Shown here piece by piece: positions 7,104 to 13,469 of a DNA stretch of 25,356 nucleotides. The DNA comes from JBEIUL01 sp044356865 (GTDB lineage: Bacteria > Planctomycetota > Phycisphaerae > Phycisphaerales > SM1A02). Position numbers and translations under genes: made by a program. Where the stretch lies: contig JBIKVN010000014.1 of assembly GCA_044356865.1 (NCBI GenBank), positions 1 to 25,356 of the forward strand, written 5' to 3'. A model generated the notes under the pieces. It was given only the letters and a program-made list of their open reading frames with translations. It ran no database searches and had not been told where the DNA came from. Position 1 is the first letter of the stretch. The number at the start of each line of letters is the position of its first letter.

Positions 7104-8261
7104 TCACCGTCCGCGCGGCCCGCCGGACGCGGCCGGCGGCTCGGGCGGAAGATCCCGCCACTCGGCGACGTAGAGCTGGCTCGAACGGTCCTCGCCGCGC
7201 TGCCCCGTCCACATCATCCACTTCCCGTCGGGGCTGAAGACCGGCAGCACGTCGGCGCCCTCCGCGTCGGTGATGCGGCGGAAGTTCGTGCCGTAGCGGC
7301 TCTGCGGCGTCGGGTCGGAGGCCGAGCGCGAGCCGGCCGCGGCGTCGGCCGCGAAGACCTCGTAGTTGCGATGGCCCATCGCGCTCGAGGCGAACACCAG
7401 CGTCTTCCCGTCGGGATGCCAGAACGGGGCCCAGTTGACATGGCCGTTCCGCGTGACCTGCCGCTCCTCGCGGACGCCCACGATCGAGCCGTCGGCGGCG
7501 AACTCGAGATCGGCGACGAACACCTGCAGCAGGTTGTCGCCGTCGCGGTCCGAGCGGTAGGCGATGCGACGGCCTTCCGGCGAGAAGAACGGGCCGCCGT
7601 CGTAGCCCGGGGCGCCGACCAGCAGCAGGCGCTTCCCGGTCTTCCGGTCGAGCACGTACAGGTCCCCCTGCCCCGTCGCGAGATCGCAGTGGATGAGGTG
7701 CCGGCCGTCGGGCGAGGTCGCGCCCTCGGCGACGTACGCGGTGCCGTCGCCGACGAGCGGCTCCAGCGACCCGGCCGAGCCGTCGGCCTTCGCGAGGTCG
7801 ACCTCGACGATCCGCATTTCCCGCGGGAACATCCACTTGTACCGGCCGGTGCCGCGCTGGTAGCCCGGCGCGTCGCTTTCGGTCGGCGGCACCACGGTGC
7901 TCGCGAAGACCAGCGTGCCGGGCCGCGACGGGTCGAACCAGCCGCAGGTGTTCGCGCTGCCCGGCGGGCTCACGCGGCGGATGTCCGCGAGTCCGGTGAC
8001 CGCGCCCGACGCGTCGCGGACGCAATCCGCGACGAACATCGCGTAGAACTCGTCGGGCGGGCCGCCGTCCGCGGCCTTCTCGATCGCCTGGAATACGATC
8101 CGCTTCGCATCGGGCGAGAAGTACGCCTCGCCCGCCTTGATGAAGCGGTCGGGGAAGGTCAGCTGGACGGCCGGGCCGAGGGTGCGGGACTCTCCGCCGG
8201 CGGGCGGGGCCGGCGGCGCCTGGGCGAGCGCGACGGAGACGATCGAGGCAAGAAGTGGCAT
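7104..8261 (-). CDS. Exported TolB-like (PD40/WD40-like) beta-propeller protein
   Basis: A 385-residue protein with an N-terminal signal peptide (MPLLASIVSVALAQA), giving a predicted periplasmic location. About six propeller strands of the PD40 type are visible: FSPDAKRIVF (48-57), a GWFDPSRPGTLVFAS block, TSPDGRHLI, FSPEGRRIAYRSDRDG, HPDGKTLVFASS and FSPDGKWMMW. This pattern is typical of the TolB C-terminal propeller and of planctomycete PD40 proteins. The TolB N-terminal domain is missing, so it is unlikely to be TolB itself; a ligand- or protein-binding role is inferred. A reading frame extends upstream to 9266 but overlaps rluA on the other strand, so the ATG at 8261 with its signal peptide is chosen. 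No clear Shine-Dalgarno was found. It is the first gene of the operon with nadB and the lipoprotein. Confidence 0.85.
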   Translation of the reverse strand: MPLLASIVSVALAQAPPAPPAGGESRTLGPAVQLTFPDRFIKAGEAYFSPDAKRIVFQAIEKAADGGPPDEFYAMFVADCVRDASGAVTGLADIRRVSPPGSANTCGWFDPSRPGTLVFASTVVPPTESDAPGYQRGTGRYKWMFPREMRIVEVDLAKADGSAGSLEPLVGDGTAYVAEGATSPDGRHLIHCDLATGQGDLYVLDRKTGKRLLLVGAPGYDGGPFFSPEGRRIAYRSDRDGDNLLQVFVADLEFAADGSIVGVREERQVTRNGHVNWAPFWHPDGKTLVFASSAMGHRNYEVFAADAAAGSRSASDPTPQSRYGTNFRRITDAEGADVLPVFSPDGKWMMWTGQRGEDRSSQLYVAEWRDLPPEPPAASGGPRGR

Positions 8262-8290
8262 GGGAAAATCCCCGGGAAACGCGGGGCGGG

Positions 8291-8297
8291 TAGTGTA
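8291..8297. promoter_or_regulatory. Overlapping divergent -10 elements for rluA and the TolB-like/nadB operon
   Basis: On the plus strand TAGTGT (8291-8296) sits 7 bases before the GTG of rluA. On the minus strand TACACT (8297-8292) sits 30 bases before the ATG of the TolB-like gene. The two hexamers overlap by five bases. rluA would be leaderless, and the operon would have a leader of about 23 bases. No -35 consensus was seen on either side. Confidence 0.45.
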
Positions 8298-8303
8298 CGA
8301 CTC

Positions 8304-8927
8304 GTGCGGATCCTCCACCACGATCGGCACCTCGTCGTCGTCGACAAGCCGGCGGGGCTGCTTTCGGTGCCGGGAATCGGTCCCGAGAAGGCCGATTGCC
8401 TCGTCGCGCGACTGCAGGCGGAAGCGCCCGGGGCGAGGATCGTCCACCGCCTCGACTTCGACACCTCGGGCGTGATCGTGCTGGCGCTCGACGCCGACAT
8501 CCATCGCGAGCTCTCGCGGCAGTTCCAGGATCGCGAGGTGCGGAAGCGCTATGTCGCGATCGTCGCCGGCCGCGTCGCGGGCGACTCGGGCGAGATCGAC
8601 CTGCCGCTGCGCAAGGAGGCGATGGGCAGCGCGCGGCAGATCGTGCATCAAGCGGAAGGGAAGCCGTCGGTGACGCGGTGGCGGGTGCTCGAGCGGCTTG
8701 AATCTCCGCCGCGGACGCGGCTTTCGCTCGAGCCGCTCACGGGGCGAAGCCACCAGCTGCGCGTGCATTGCCTCGCCATCGGGCATCCGATCCTCGGCGA
8801 TCCGCTGTACGCGCCGCCGGAGTGGCGCGAAGCCGCCCCGCGGCTCTTGCTGCATGCCGAGATGCTCGAGTTCACGCATCCGGCGACGGGCGAGCGGGTG
8901 CGCGTCGAGGCGGCGGCGGGGTTTTGA
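8304..8927 (+). CDS. rluA: RluA-type rRNA/tRNA pseudouridine synthase
   Basis: A 207-residue protein closely resembling RluA along its whole length (E. coli RluA is 219 residues). Seen: VVVDKPAGLLSVPG (11-24), the catalytic motif HRLDFDTSGVIVLAL with Asp51 (48-62), then the family blocks LTGRSHQLRVH, GHPILGDPLYA and PRLLLHAEMLEFTHP. RluA isomerises U746 of 23S rRNA and U32 of several tRNAs. The S4 domain of RluB/RluC/RluD types is absent, which supports RluA. The chosen start is GTG at 8304, where the protein aligns from its first residues (VRILHHDRHLVVVDKP); no Shine-Dalgarno precedes it, only TAGTGT seven bases upstream. It is divergent from the TolB-like/nadB operon and appears monocistronic. 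It is followed by a 379-base gene-free stretch with hairpins. Confidence 0.93.
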   Translation: MRILHHDRHLVVVDKPAGLLSVPGIGPEKADCLVARLQAEAPGARIVHRLDFDTSGVIVLALDADIHRELSRQFQDREVRKRYVAIVAGRVAGDSGEIDLPLRKEAMGSARQIVHQAEGKPSVTRWRVLERLESPPRTRLSLEPLTGRSHQLRVHCLAIGHPILGDPLYAPPEWREAAPRLLLHAEMLEFTHPATGERVRVEAAAGF

Positions 8928-9016
8928 TGTCCGAAGTCGGACGGACCTGAGCTCCGAGGCTTTCGCTTCATGCGGGCGAATCGGCACGACGGTCGTCCGG
9001 TTCCATCGCAACGGCC

Positions 9017-9039
9017 ACGACGAGGCGATGCCTCGTCGT
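9017..9039. other. Perfect hairpin downstream of rluA, possible terminator
   Basis: ACGACGAGGC, loop GAT, GCCTCGTCGT: a perfect 10-base-pair stem, 90 bases after the rluA stop. There is no T-run after it on either strand, so it is not a classical intrinsic terminator. It may form an RNA 3' end or belong to the repeat cluster that follows. Confidence 0.5.
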
Positions 9040-9071
9040 TCCGCGCCCGGGAGGAAACGGCTGCGGGGTGA

Positions 9072-9106
9072 ATCGCTGCCGGCCGCAGGCCGGCACTCCA
9101 TGCGCG
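9072..9106 (+). repeat. Intergenic palindromic repeat, copy A
   Basis: The core TGCCGGCC-GCA-GGCCGGCA (9077-9095) is a perfect 8-base-pair hairpin with a 3-base loop, followed by CTCCATGCGCG (9096-9106). It shares its sequence with copy C in direct orientation and with copy B inverted. It lies in the 379-base stretch between rluA and ispD (8928-9306), where I see no supportable gene. Confidence 0.75.
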
Positions 9107-9149
9107 TGTCGCGGCCCGAGGCGACTCGCGCGAAGGCCGACGACGACAT

Positions 9150-9184
9150 CCCGCGCATGGAGCGTCGGCCCGCGGCCGACGCGT
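9150..9184 (-). repeat. Intergenic palindromic repeat, copy B (inverted)
   Basis: Read on the minus strand this matches copy A with substitutions. The stem GCGTCGGCC-CGC-GGCCGACGC (9162-9182) is again perfect (9 base pairs) although the stem bases differ from copy A. The flank CGCGCATGGAG (9152-9162) is the exact reverse complement of CTCCATGCGCG in copy A, so A and B form a large inverted pair with a 45-base spacer. Confidence 0.7.
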
Positions 9185-9236
9185 GTCGGGGACGGCGAAC
9201 GCACGGAAGCGTGACCGTCGAACGGCATCGGCGTTC

Positions 9237-9270
9237 ATCGCTGCCGGCCGCAGGACGGCACTCCAAGCGC
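9237..9270 (+). repeat. Intergenic palindromic repeat, copy C
   Basis: ATCGCTGCCGGCCGCAGGAC followed by GGCACTCCAAGCGC repeats copy A in direct orientation. There is one mismatch in the stem (GGACGGCA instead of GGCCGGCA) and an A in place of T in the flank. It ends 37 bases before the ispD stop. Confidence 0.7.
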
Positions 9271-9306
9271 CCTTCGCGCGGGCATCACCCTCGACCGCGG
9301 TTGGCC

Positions 9307-10092
9307 TCAAAACCTCTTGTGCGTCGCCCGCCCGTCCGACGACTTCGCCCCGAGCAGCGTCCGCAGCAGCTCGAGATCCTCGGGCGTGGTGATCTTGAGG
9401 TTGCGGGGATCTCCCTCGACCACCACCACCGGCACGCCCATCCGCTCGACGACCGAGGCGTCGTCGGTGACGCCGTCGAGGTCGCCCTTCGCGTAGGCCC
9501 GCATGATGAGTTCCCGCGTGAAGACCTGCGGGGTCTGCACCGCGACGAGGTTCCTCCGGTCGACCGTCGCCTCGACGACCTTCGCCGAGGTCTGCGGCTT
9601 GCCCGCGTCGCCGAGGATCGCGTCGGCGATCGCGTCGTCCTCGCCGCCGGCGACGAGCCTCTCGCCGACCCGCTTGAGCGTGTCGCGCACGGCCAGCCCC
9701 GGGATCACCGCCTCATGCACCGCCGCCGCCGCGAAGACGCGGTCGAGGAGCGTGTCGTCCACGCCCGGCCGGGCCGCGTCGTGCACCGCGACGTGCGTGC
9801 AATCCTCGGGCACCGCGGCGAGGGCGTTCCGCACCGTCTCCCACCGCTCGCGCCGGCCGCCCTCGACGATCGACGCCCCGTGGAAGCCGAGGGCCCCGCC
9901 GTAACGATCGCGGAACTCGTCGAAGGAATCGGGCGGGGCGGCGACCACGATCGATCGCACCTCGTCGCGCTTGGTGAACGCCTCGACGCTGCGGAGGAGG
10001 ACGGCCCGGCCGCCGAGGTCCTGGGCGAGCTTGTCGCCGAAGCCGAAGCGGGTGGAACTGCCGGCGGCGGTGATGAGGACGCAGACATTCAT
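9307..10092 (-). CDS. ispD: 2-C-methyl-D-erythritol 4-phosphate cytidylyltransferase
   Basis: A 261-residue nucleotidyltransferase of the non-mevalonate (MEP) isoprenoid pathway that joins CTP and methylerythritol phosphate. Family motifs: the CTP-binding loop AAGSSTRFGFGDK (9-21), VHDAARPGV (103-111), VQTPQVF (185-191), TDDASVVE (209-216) and GDPRNLKITTPEDL (227-240). The protein is about 25-30 residues longer than the common 230-236. The extra residues lie around 145-172, between the RDTLKRV strand and TVDRRNL, as an acidic, alanine-rich insertion. The start is ATG at 10092 with no clear Shine-Dalgarno; TACACG six bases upstream is only a weak -10-like match. It diverges from rsmD with a 79-base gap. 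No ispF is adjacent. The assignment is strong because all substrate loops are present. Confidence 0.94.
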   Translation of the reverse strand: MNVCVLITAAGSSTRFGFGDKLAQDLGGRAVLLRSVEAFTKRDEVRSIVVAAPPDSFDEFRDRYGGALGFHGASIVEGGRRERWETVRNALAAVPEDCTHVAVHDAARPGVDDTLLDRVFAAAAVHEAVIPGLAVRDTLKRVGERLVAGGEDDAIADAILGDAGKPQTSAKVVEATVDRRNLVAVQTPQVFTRELIMRAYAKGDLDGVTDDASVVERMGVPVVVVEGDPRNLKITTPEDLELLRTLLGAKSSDGRATHKRF

Positions 10093-10159
10093 GGCGATCG
10101 TGTACCCCGGCAGGCCGTTCGGGCTGCGGAAGATAGCGGCCGCGGTGCCCCGCTTCCTT

Positions 10160-10165
10160 TACCAT
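10160..10165 (+). promoter_or_regulatory. Putative -10 element TACCAT of the rsmD operon
   Basis: TACCAT is followed by GCCCCC and then the GTG start of rsmD (6 bases). No Shine-Dalgarno is present in this short interval, so a leaderless mRNA is predicted. An ATG at 10164 is out of frame and stops after three codons. Confidence 0.45.
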
Positions 10166-10171
10166 GCCCCC

Positions 10172-10774
10172 GTGATCCGGATCATCAGCGGCGAGTTCCG
10201 TTCCCGCACCCTCGAGGCCCCCGAGGGCACCGACCTCACCCGGCCCATGCTCGCCCGGGTCAAGGAGTCGGTTTTCGGCATCCTCCGCGGCTGGTTCGAC
10301 GGGACCCGCGTCCTCGATCTCTTCGCGGGGGTCGGCACGATGGGCCTCGAGGCGGCGTCACGCGGGGCGGCCGAGGTCGTCTGCGTCGAACGCGACCGCG
10401 ACGTCTTCCGGTGCCTCCAGCGGAACATCGAACGGCTCGGCTGCGGCGACCGCGTGAAGGCGATCCAGGGCGACGCCCTCGCGGCGGCGACGCTCGCTTC
10501 GGCGCCGCGGCCGGCCGACGTGGTCTTCCTCGATCCGCCGTACGAGCTGATGGAGGATCCGCCGCAACGCCGCAAGGTCCTCGAGCAGGCCGTGCGGTGC
10601 CGCGAGGCGATGGCCGAGAAGAGCTTCCTCGTGCTCCGCACGCCGATCGACCTGCCCGAGGACGAGCGGACGCTGGCCGGCTTCGACGGGCCGGAGATCC
10701 ACGCGTACGGGAACACGATGTTCGTCTATCTCTACATGCCGAGCCGACCGCGTCCGGAGACGCCCACGCCATGA
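10172..10774 (+). CDS. rsmD: 16S rRNA (guanine-N2-)-methyltransferase RsmD
   Basis: A 200-residue SAM-dependent methyltransferase of the RsmD family (m2G966 of 16S rRNA). Seen: the N-terminal RIISGEFRSRTLEAPEG (3-19) and RPMLARVKESVFGIL (24-38) blocks, the SAM-binding motif VLDLFAGVGTMGLEAASRGA (47-66), an acidic residue after the second strand (CVERD, 71-75) and the catalytic DPPY (121-124). The start is GTG at 10172, where homology to RsmD begins. An in-frame ATG at 10091 would add 27 residues but would overlap the ispD start codon and lacks family support. The stop overlaps the ATG of the next gene (ATGA, 10771-10774), so the rRNA methyltransferase leads a three-gene operon with an exported toroid protein and a hydrolase. 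Confidence 0.93.
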   Translation: MIRIISGEFRSRTLEAPEGTDLTRPMLARVKESVFGILRGWFDGTRVLDLFAGVGTMGLEAASRGAAEVVCVERDRDVFRCLQRNIERLGCGDRVKAIQGDALAAATLASAPRPADVVFLDPPYELMEDPPQRRKVLEQAVRCREAMAEKSFLVLRTPIDLPEDERTLAGFDGPEIHAYGNTMFVYLYMPSRPRPETPTP

Positions 10775-11988
10775 TCGAACTGCCCCTCGTCCTGGCGCTC
10801 GTCCTCGCGATCGCCGTCCAGGAATCGCCCGCGCCGCCGCCCGCCGCGAAGCCGGAACCCCCGTCGCTGCCGATTCCGCCGCAGGCCGAGATCGACGCGG
10901 CGATCGCGAAGGTCCGCGATCTTTTGCTTCCCGCGCAGGAGACGATGAAGGACGGCGCCCCGAAGGCCGAGTGGCCGTACGAGGGCGTCTACCGCGTGGG
11001 CGGCGTGATTCCCTACGGCTACCGCGTCGGCGGGACGGGCATCGTCGGGCGAGCGCTCGTCGAGATGCCCGGATCCGCCGACGACCGCGAGCGGAAGGAG
11101 GCGATCGCCCGGGCCACGACCTTCGTCTGCGAGGCGATCCGCGAGCCGCTCATGAGCCCCGAGTACGGCGGCGGCTACGACGTGCGCGGCTGGGGTCACG
11201 CGTATGGCCTGCGTTTCCTGCTGGCGATCGAGCGGCGGAAGGCGATTCCCGAGGGCTCCGAGCCGGCCGTCGCCGAGGCGATCCGCTTCTACCTCGACGC
11301 CCTCGGGGCGATCGAGATCCCCGAGGTCGGCGGCTGGAGCTACAGCCGCCGGCCCGGCCTCGAGACGCCGAGCGCGACCTCGCCCTTCATGACGGCGCCG
11401 GTGCTGCTCACGCTCTTCGAGGCGAAGGCGCAGGGCCACGCGGTCGAGGACGGGGCGATCGAGCGCGGCCTGAAGGCCCTCGAGATGTCGCGATCGGAAT
11501 CGGGCTATGTCGCGTACTCGGCGATGCGGCCGGCCAAGGACGAGCCGGGCCAGATTCCCGGGGCGATCGGGCGGATGGTCGCGGCGGAAAGCGCCTTGTT
11601 CCTCGCCGGCCGGTCGGATTCCGAGCGCCTCCGCAACGCCGTCGACCGCTTCCTGCAGGACTGGAAGGCCCTCGAGGCCCGGCGCAGGAAGTCGGGCACG
11701 CACGTGCCGCCCTACGGCGTCGCGCCGTACTACTTCTTCTACGGCTTCCGCATGGCGGCCCTCGCGATCGAGCTGCTGCCCGAGGCCGAGCGGGCGTCGC
11801 GGCGCGAGGCCATGGTCGCGATCCTGTTCTCGGTGCGTGAGCCCGATGGCGGCTGGAACGACCGAGTCTTCCCGCGCAGCGCCGCTTTCGGCACCGCGAT
11901 GGTCGTCGAGTCGTTGCTGCAGCCCTCGCTCGGCCCGCCCCCACGCTGGGAAGCGCCGCCGGCCGAGCCCGCGAAGCCCGATGCCTGA
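10771..11988 (+). CDS. Exported alpha/alpha-toroid protein (prenyltransferase/squalene-cyclase repeat type)
   Basis: A 405-residue protein. An N-terminal hydrophobic signal (MIELPLVLALVLAIAVQESPA) and a Pro-rich linker (about 19-38) indicate export. The body has repeated helix-turn segments with GGW-type turns: GGGYDVRGWGHAYGLRFLL (133-151), GGWSYSRRPG (187-196), SPFMTAPVLLTLFEA (204-218) and DGGWND (359-364). This spacing is typical of the prenyltransferase/squalene oxidase repeat (alpha/alpha toroid) proteins that are frequent in planctomycetes. The DxDD acid motif of squalene-hopene cyclase is absent and the size is about two-thirds of a cyclase, so terpene cyclisation is unlikely; a binding or glycan-related role is possible but unproven. 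The start ATG overlaps the rsmD stop by four bases and the 3' end overlaps the hydrolase by eight bases. Confidence 0.82.
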   Translation: MIELPLVLALVLAIAVQESPAPPPAAKPEPPSLPIPPQAEIDAAIAKVRDLLLPAQETMKDGAPKAEWPYEGVYRVGGVIPYGYRVGGTGIVGRALVEMPGSADDRERKEAIARATTFVCEAIREPLMSPEYGGGYDVRGWGHAYGLRFLLAIERRKAIPEGSEPAVAEAIRFYLDALGAIEIPEVGGWSYSRRPGLETPSATSPFMTAPVLLTLFEAKAQGHAVEDGAIERGLKALEMSRSESGYVAYSAMRPAKDEPGQIPGAIGRMVAAESALFLAGRSDSERLRNAVDRFLQDWKALEARRRKSGTHVPPYGVAPYYFFYGFRMAALAIELLPEAERASRREAMVAILFSVREPDGGWNDRVFPRSAAFGTAMVVESLLQPSLGPPPRWEAPPAEPAKPDA

Positions 11989-12766
11989 CCTGACCGGACT
12001 GCCCTCGTCGCTGCTCGCACACGCGCGGCTCGTGACGCTCGGCGGCGTGCCCGCGCTCGTCGCGATTCCGCCCGAGGCCAGCTCCGCGCGGCCGGTCCCG
12101 TGGCTCCTCTGGATGCACGGCCGGACCGTCACCAAGGAACTCGACCCGGGCCGCTACCTGCGGCTCTTGCGGGCGGGCATCGCGAGCGTGGCGGTCGACC
12201 TGCCGGGCCACGGCGAGCGATTCGAGCCGGCGCGACAGGCACCCGAGGCGGCCCTCGGCGTGATCGAGCAGATGGCCGGCGAGATCGACGCGGTCGTCGC
12301 GGCAGCGCGGGCGATTCCCGAGCTCGATCCCGATCGCGTCGCGATCGGCGGCATGAGCGCGGGCGGCATGGCCACGCTCGTGCGGCTCTGCCGCCCCCAC
12401 CGCTTCGTCGCCGCGATCGGCGAGTGCACGACCGGCGACCTGCTCGGCGAGCCCCGGTTCGCCGCGACCGATCCCGAACGGGCGGCGCGGCTCGATCCCG
12501 CGACGCACCTCGACGGCTGGCGCGAGATCCCCTGCCTCTTCCTGCACAACCGCCACGACGAGTGGGTCGCGTGCGGCACGATGGAACGGTTCGTCGAGAG
12601 GCTCCGGGCGCGGGCGACCGATCCCGCGACCGTCCGCCTCCACGTCTACGACCGCACCGGCGCCCCCGCCGAGCACGCCGGCTTCGGCCGCCACGCCGCC
12701 GACGCGAAGTCGCGGGTCACGGCGTTTCTCGAGGAGACGCTGAGGGCCGGTGACGCCCGGCCCTGA
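11981..12766 (+). CDS. Alpha/beta-hydrolase (dienelactone-hydrolase/esterase-like)
   Basis: A 261-residue protein with an alpha/beta-hydrolase fold. Seen: an oxyanion segment WLLWMHGRTV (41-50), strand and turn AVDLPGHGER (71-80), the nucleophile elbow GGMSAGG with Ser126 (123-129), an acid-loop candidate Asp193 in HNRHDEW (189-195), and His232 or His238 in EHAGFGRH (231-238). There is no signal peptide, so it is probably cytoplasmic. The organisation resembles DLH/prolyl-oligopeptidase-type esterases; the substrate cannot be told. The start ATG lies within the end of the toroid gene (eight-base overlap) and no better start is visible. It is the last gene of the rsmD operon and converges on the Doc toxin gene with a five-base gap, so there is no room for a separate terminator. 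Confidence 0.88.
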   Translation: MPDLTGLPSSLLAHARLVTLGGVPALVAIPPEASSARPVPWLLWMHGRTVTKELDPGRYLRLLRAGIASVAVDLPGHGERFEPARQAPEAALGVIEQMAGEIDAVVAAARAIPELDPDRVAIGGMSAGGMATLVRLCRPHRFVAAIGECTTGDLLGEPRFAATDPERAARLDPATHLDGWREIPCLFLHNRHDEWVACGTMERFVERLRARATDPATVRLHVYDRTGAPAEHAGFGRHAADAKSRVTAFLEETLRAGDARP

Positions 12767-12771
12767 GACGC

Positions 12772-13242
12772 CTACCTCCGCGAGCGGCCGGCGCGGGAGT
12801 TCGCGGCAATCCAGCGGGCGAGCCCCGCCTCGTCGGGTTCGCCGGCCGCGAGCCTCATGAACGCGTCGAATGCCTCGGCCTCGCCCGCGACCACCCGGCG
12901 TCCGTTCAGCTCGAGGAACGCGAACGCCGCGATGAGCGCGATCCGCTTGTTGCCGTCGTGGAAGGGATGGTTGCGCGACAGGCCGAACCCAAGCGAGGCC
13001 GCAAGATCGACCTCCGTCGCCTCCGGTTCGTATCCGGCACGCTGCCGCGGGCGGGCGATCGCCGACTCCAGCAGACCCTCGTCGCGGATCCCCTCGAGGC
13101 CGCCGTGCTCGGCAAGCGTCTCCCGATGCAAGGCCTCGATCGCCGCCCGGGAAAGGAACCGGAAGGTGCGGTCGGAAACGTCGCCGGGCCCGCGACGCCT
13201 TCCGCCCCCGGACGACCCGGGGCGTCGTCCCGACCGGCTCAC
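12772..13242 (-). CDS. doc: Doc-family (death-on-curing, Fic fold) toxin
   Basis: A 156-residue protein with the Doc signature HPFHDGNKRIAL (92-103). In Doc the canonical Fic loop HxFx(D/E)GNGR is changed to HxFxDGNKR, which makes the enzyme a kinase that phosphorylates elongation factor Tu and halts translation. Also seen: the family N-terminal helix region RFLSRAAIEALHRETLAEHGG (28-48) and RDEGLLESAIARPRQR (53-68). A basic, Gly-rich N-terminal extension of about 25 residues is unusual. The start is GTG, overlapping the antitoxin stop (GTGA, 13239-13242); the valine at residue 22 is encoded by GTT, so it is not an alternative start. Cotranslation with the upstream AbrB-type antitoxin is likely. 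All catalytic loop residues are present, so the toxin looks functional. Confidence 0.92.
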   Translation of the reverse strand: MSRSGRRPGSSGGGRRRGPGDVSDRTFRFLSRAAIEALHRETLAEHGGLEGIRDEGLLESAIARPRQRAGYEPEATEVDLAASLGFGLSRNHPFHDGNKRIALIAAFAFLELNGRRVVAGEAEAFDAFMRLAAGEPDEAGLARWIAANSRAGRSRR

Positions 13243-13463
13243 CGCGCGAGTTTCCGCAAGGCGCTGCGGTAACGTCGCATCACCGAACGGCCTGCCTTGA
13301 GCTCCTTCTCGAGCGCCGGGTCGTACGGGGTCAACTCGACGCCCCGCGGCGTCTCGACCACGTGCAGCTGGTCACCGCGGGCGAGACGGAGGCGGACTGC
13401 CAGCTCCTTGGGCAGGATGATGCCGAGGGAGTTCCCGACCGACGTGACGCGGAGCGAAGCCAT
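13239..13463 (-). CDS. AbrB/MazE-type antitoxin of the Doc toxin
   Basis: A 74-residue protein with an N-terminal swapped-hairpin AbrB/SpoVT DNA-binding domain: RVTSVGNSLGIILPKELAVRLRLARGDQLHVVE (5-37). The basic, helical C-terminus (about 48-74) probably wraps and neutralises the toxin. It is the first gene of a toxin-antitoxin operon and its stop overlaps the toxin's GTG. In the classical phd-doc system the antitoxin is Phd; AbrB-Doc pairings are a known variant. The ATG at 13463 is the only sensible start; GGGAG abuts it directly, too close for a normal Shine-Dalgarno, and TAAACT sits six bases upstream. A 10-base palindrome overlapping that promoter is a candidate self-binding operator. 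Confidence 0.92.
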   Translation of the reverse strand: MASLRVTSVGNSLGIILPKELAVRLRLARGDQLHVVETPRGVELTPYDPALEKELKAGRSVMRRYRSALRKLAR

Positions 13464-13469
13464 CTCCCG

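Noticed and set aside
7371..8303. An N-terminal extension of RluA back to 7371
   Set aside because: It is antisense to the TolB-like gene and RluA homology begins only at the GTG at 8304.
8262..9266. A 335-codon N-terminal extension of the TolB-like gene up to 9266
   Set aside because: It covers rluA on the opposite strand and translates the intergenic repeats; the signal peptide at 8261 marks the true start.
9072..9270. The repeat cluster as a CRISPR array
   Set aside because: There are only three copies, one inverted, with unequal spacing (about 43 and 52 bases) and no cas genes in the window.
10091..10171. The ATG at 10091 as the start of RsmD
   Set aside because: It overlaps the ispD start codon on the other strand and adds 27 residues outside the family alignment, which begins at RIISGEF.
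8698..10770. A long frame joining bases 8698-10770 to the toroid protein
   Set aside because: The upstream part is antisense to ispD and out of frame with rluA and rsmD; the toroid protein has its own ATG and signal peptide at 10771.
10771..11988. The toroid protein as a squalene-hopene cyclase
   Set aside because: There is no DxDD motif, the protein is too short, and it has an export signal.
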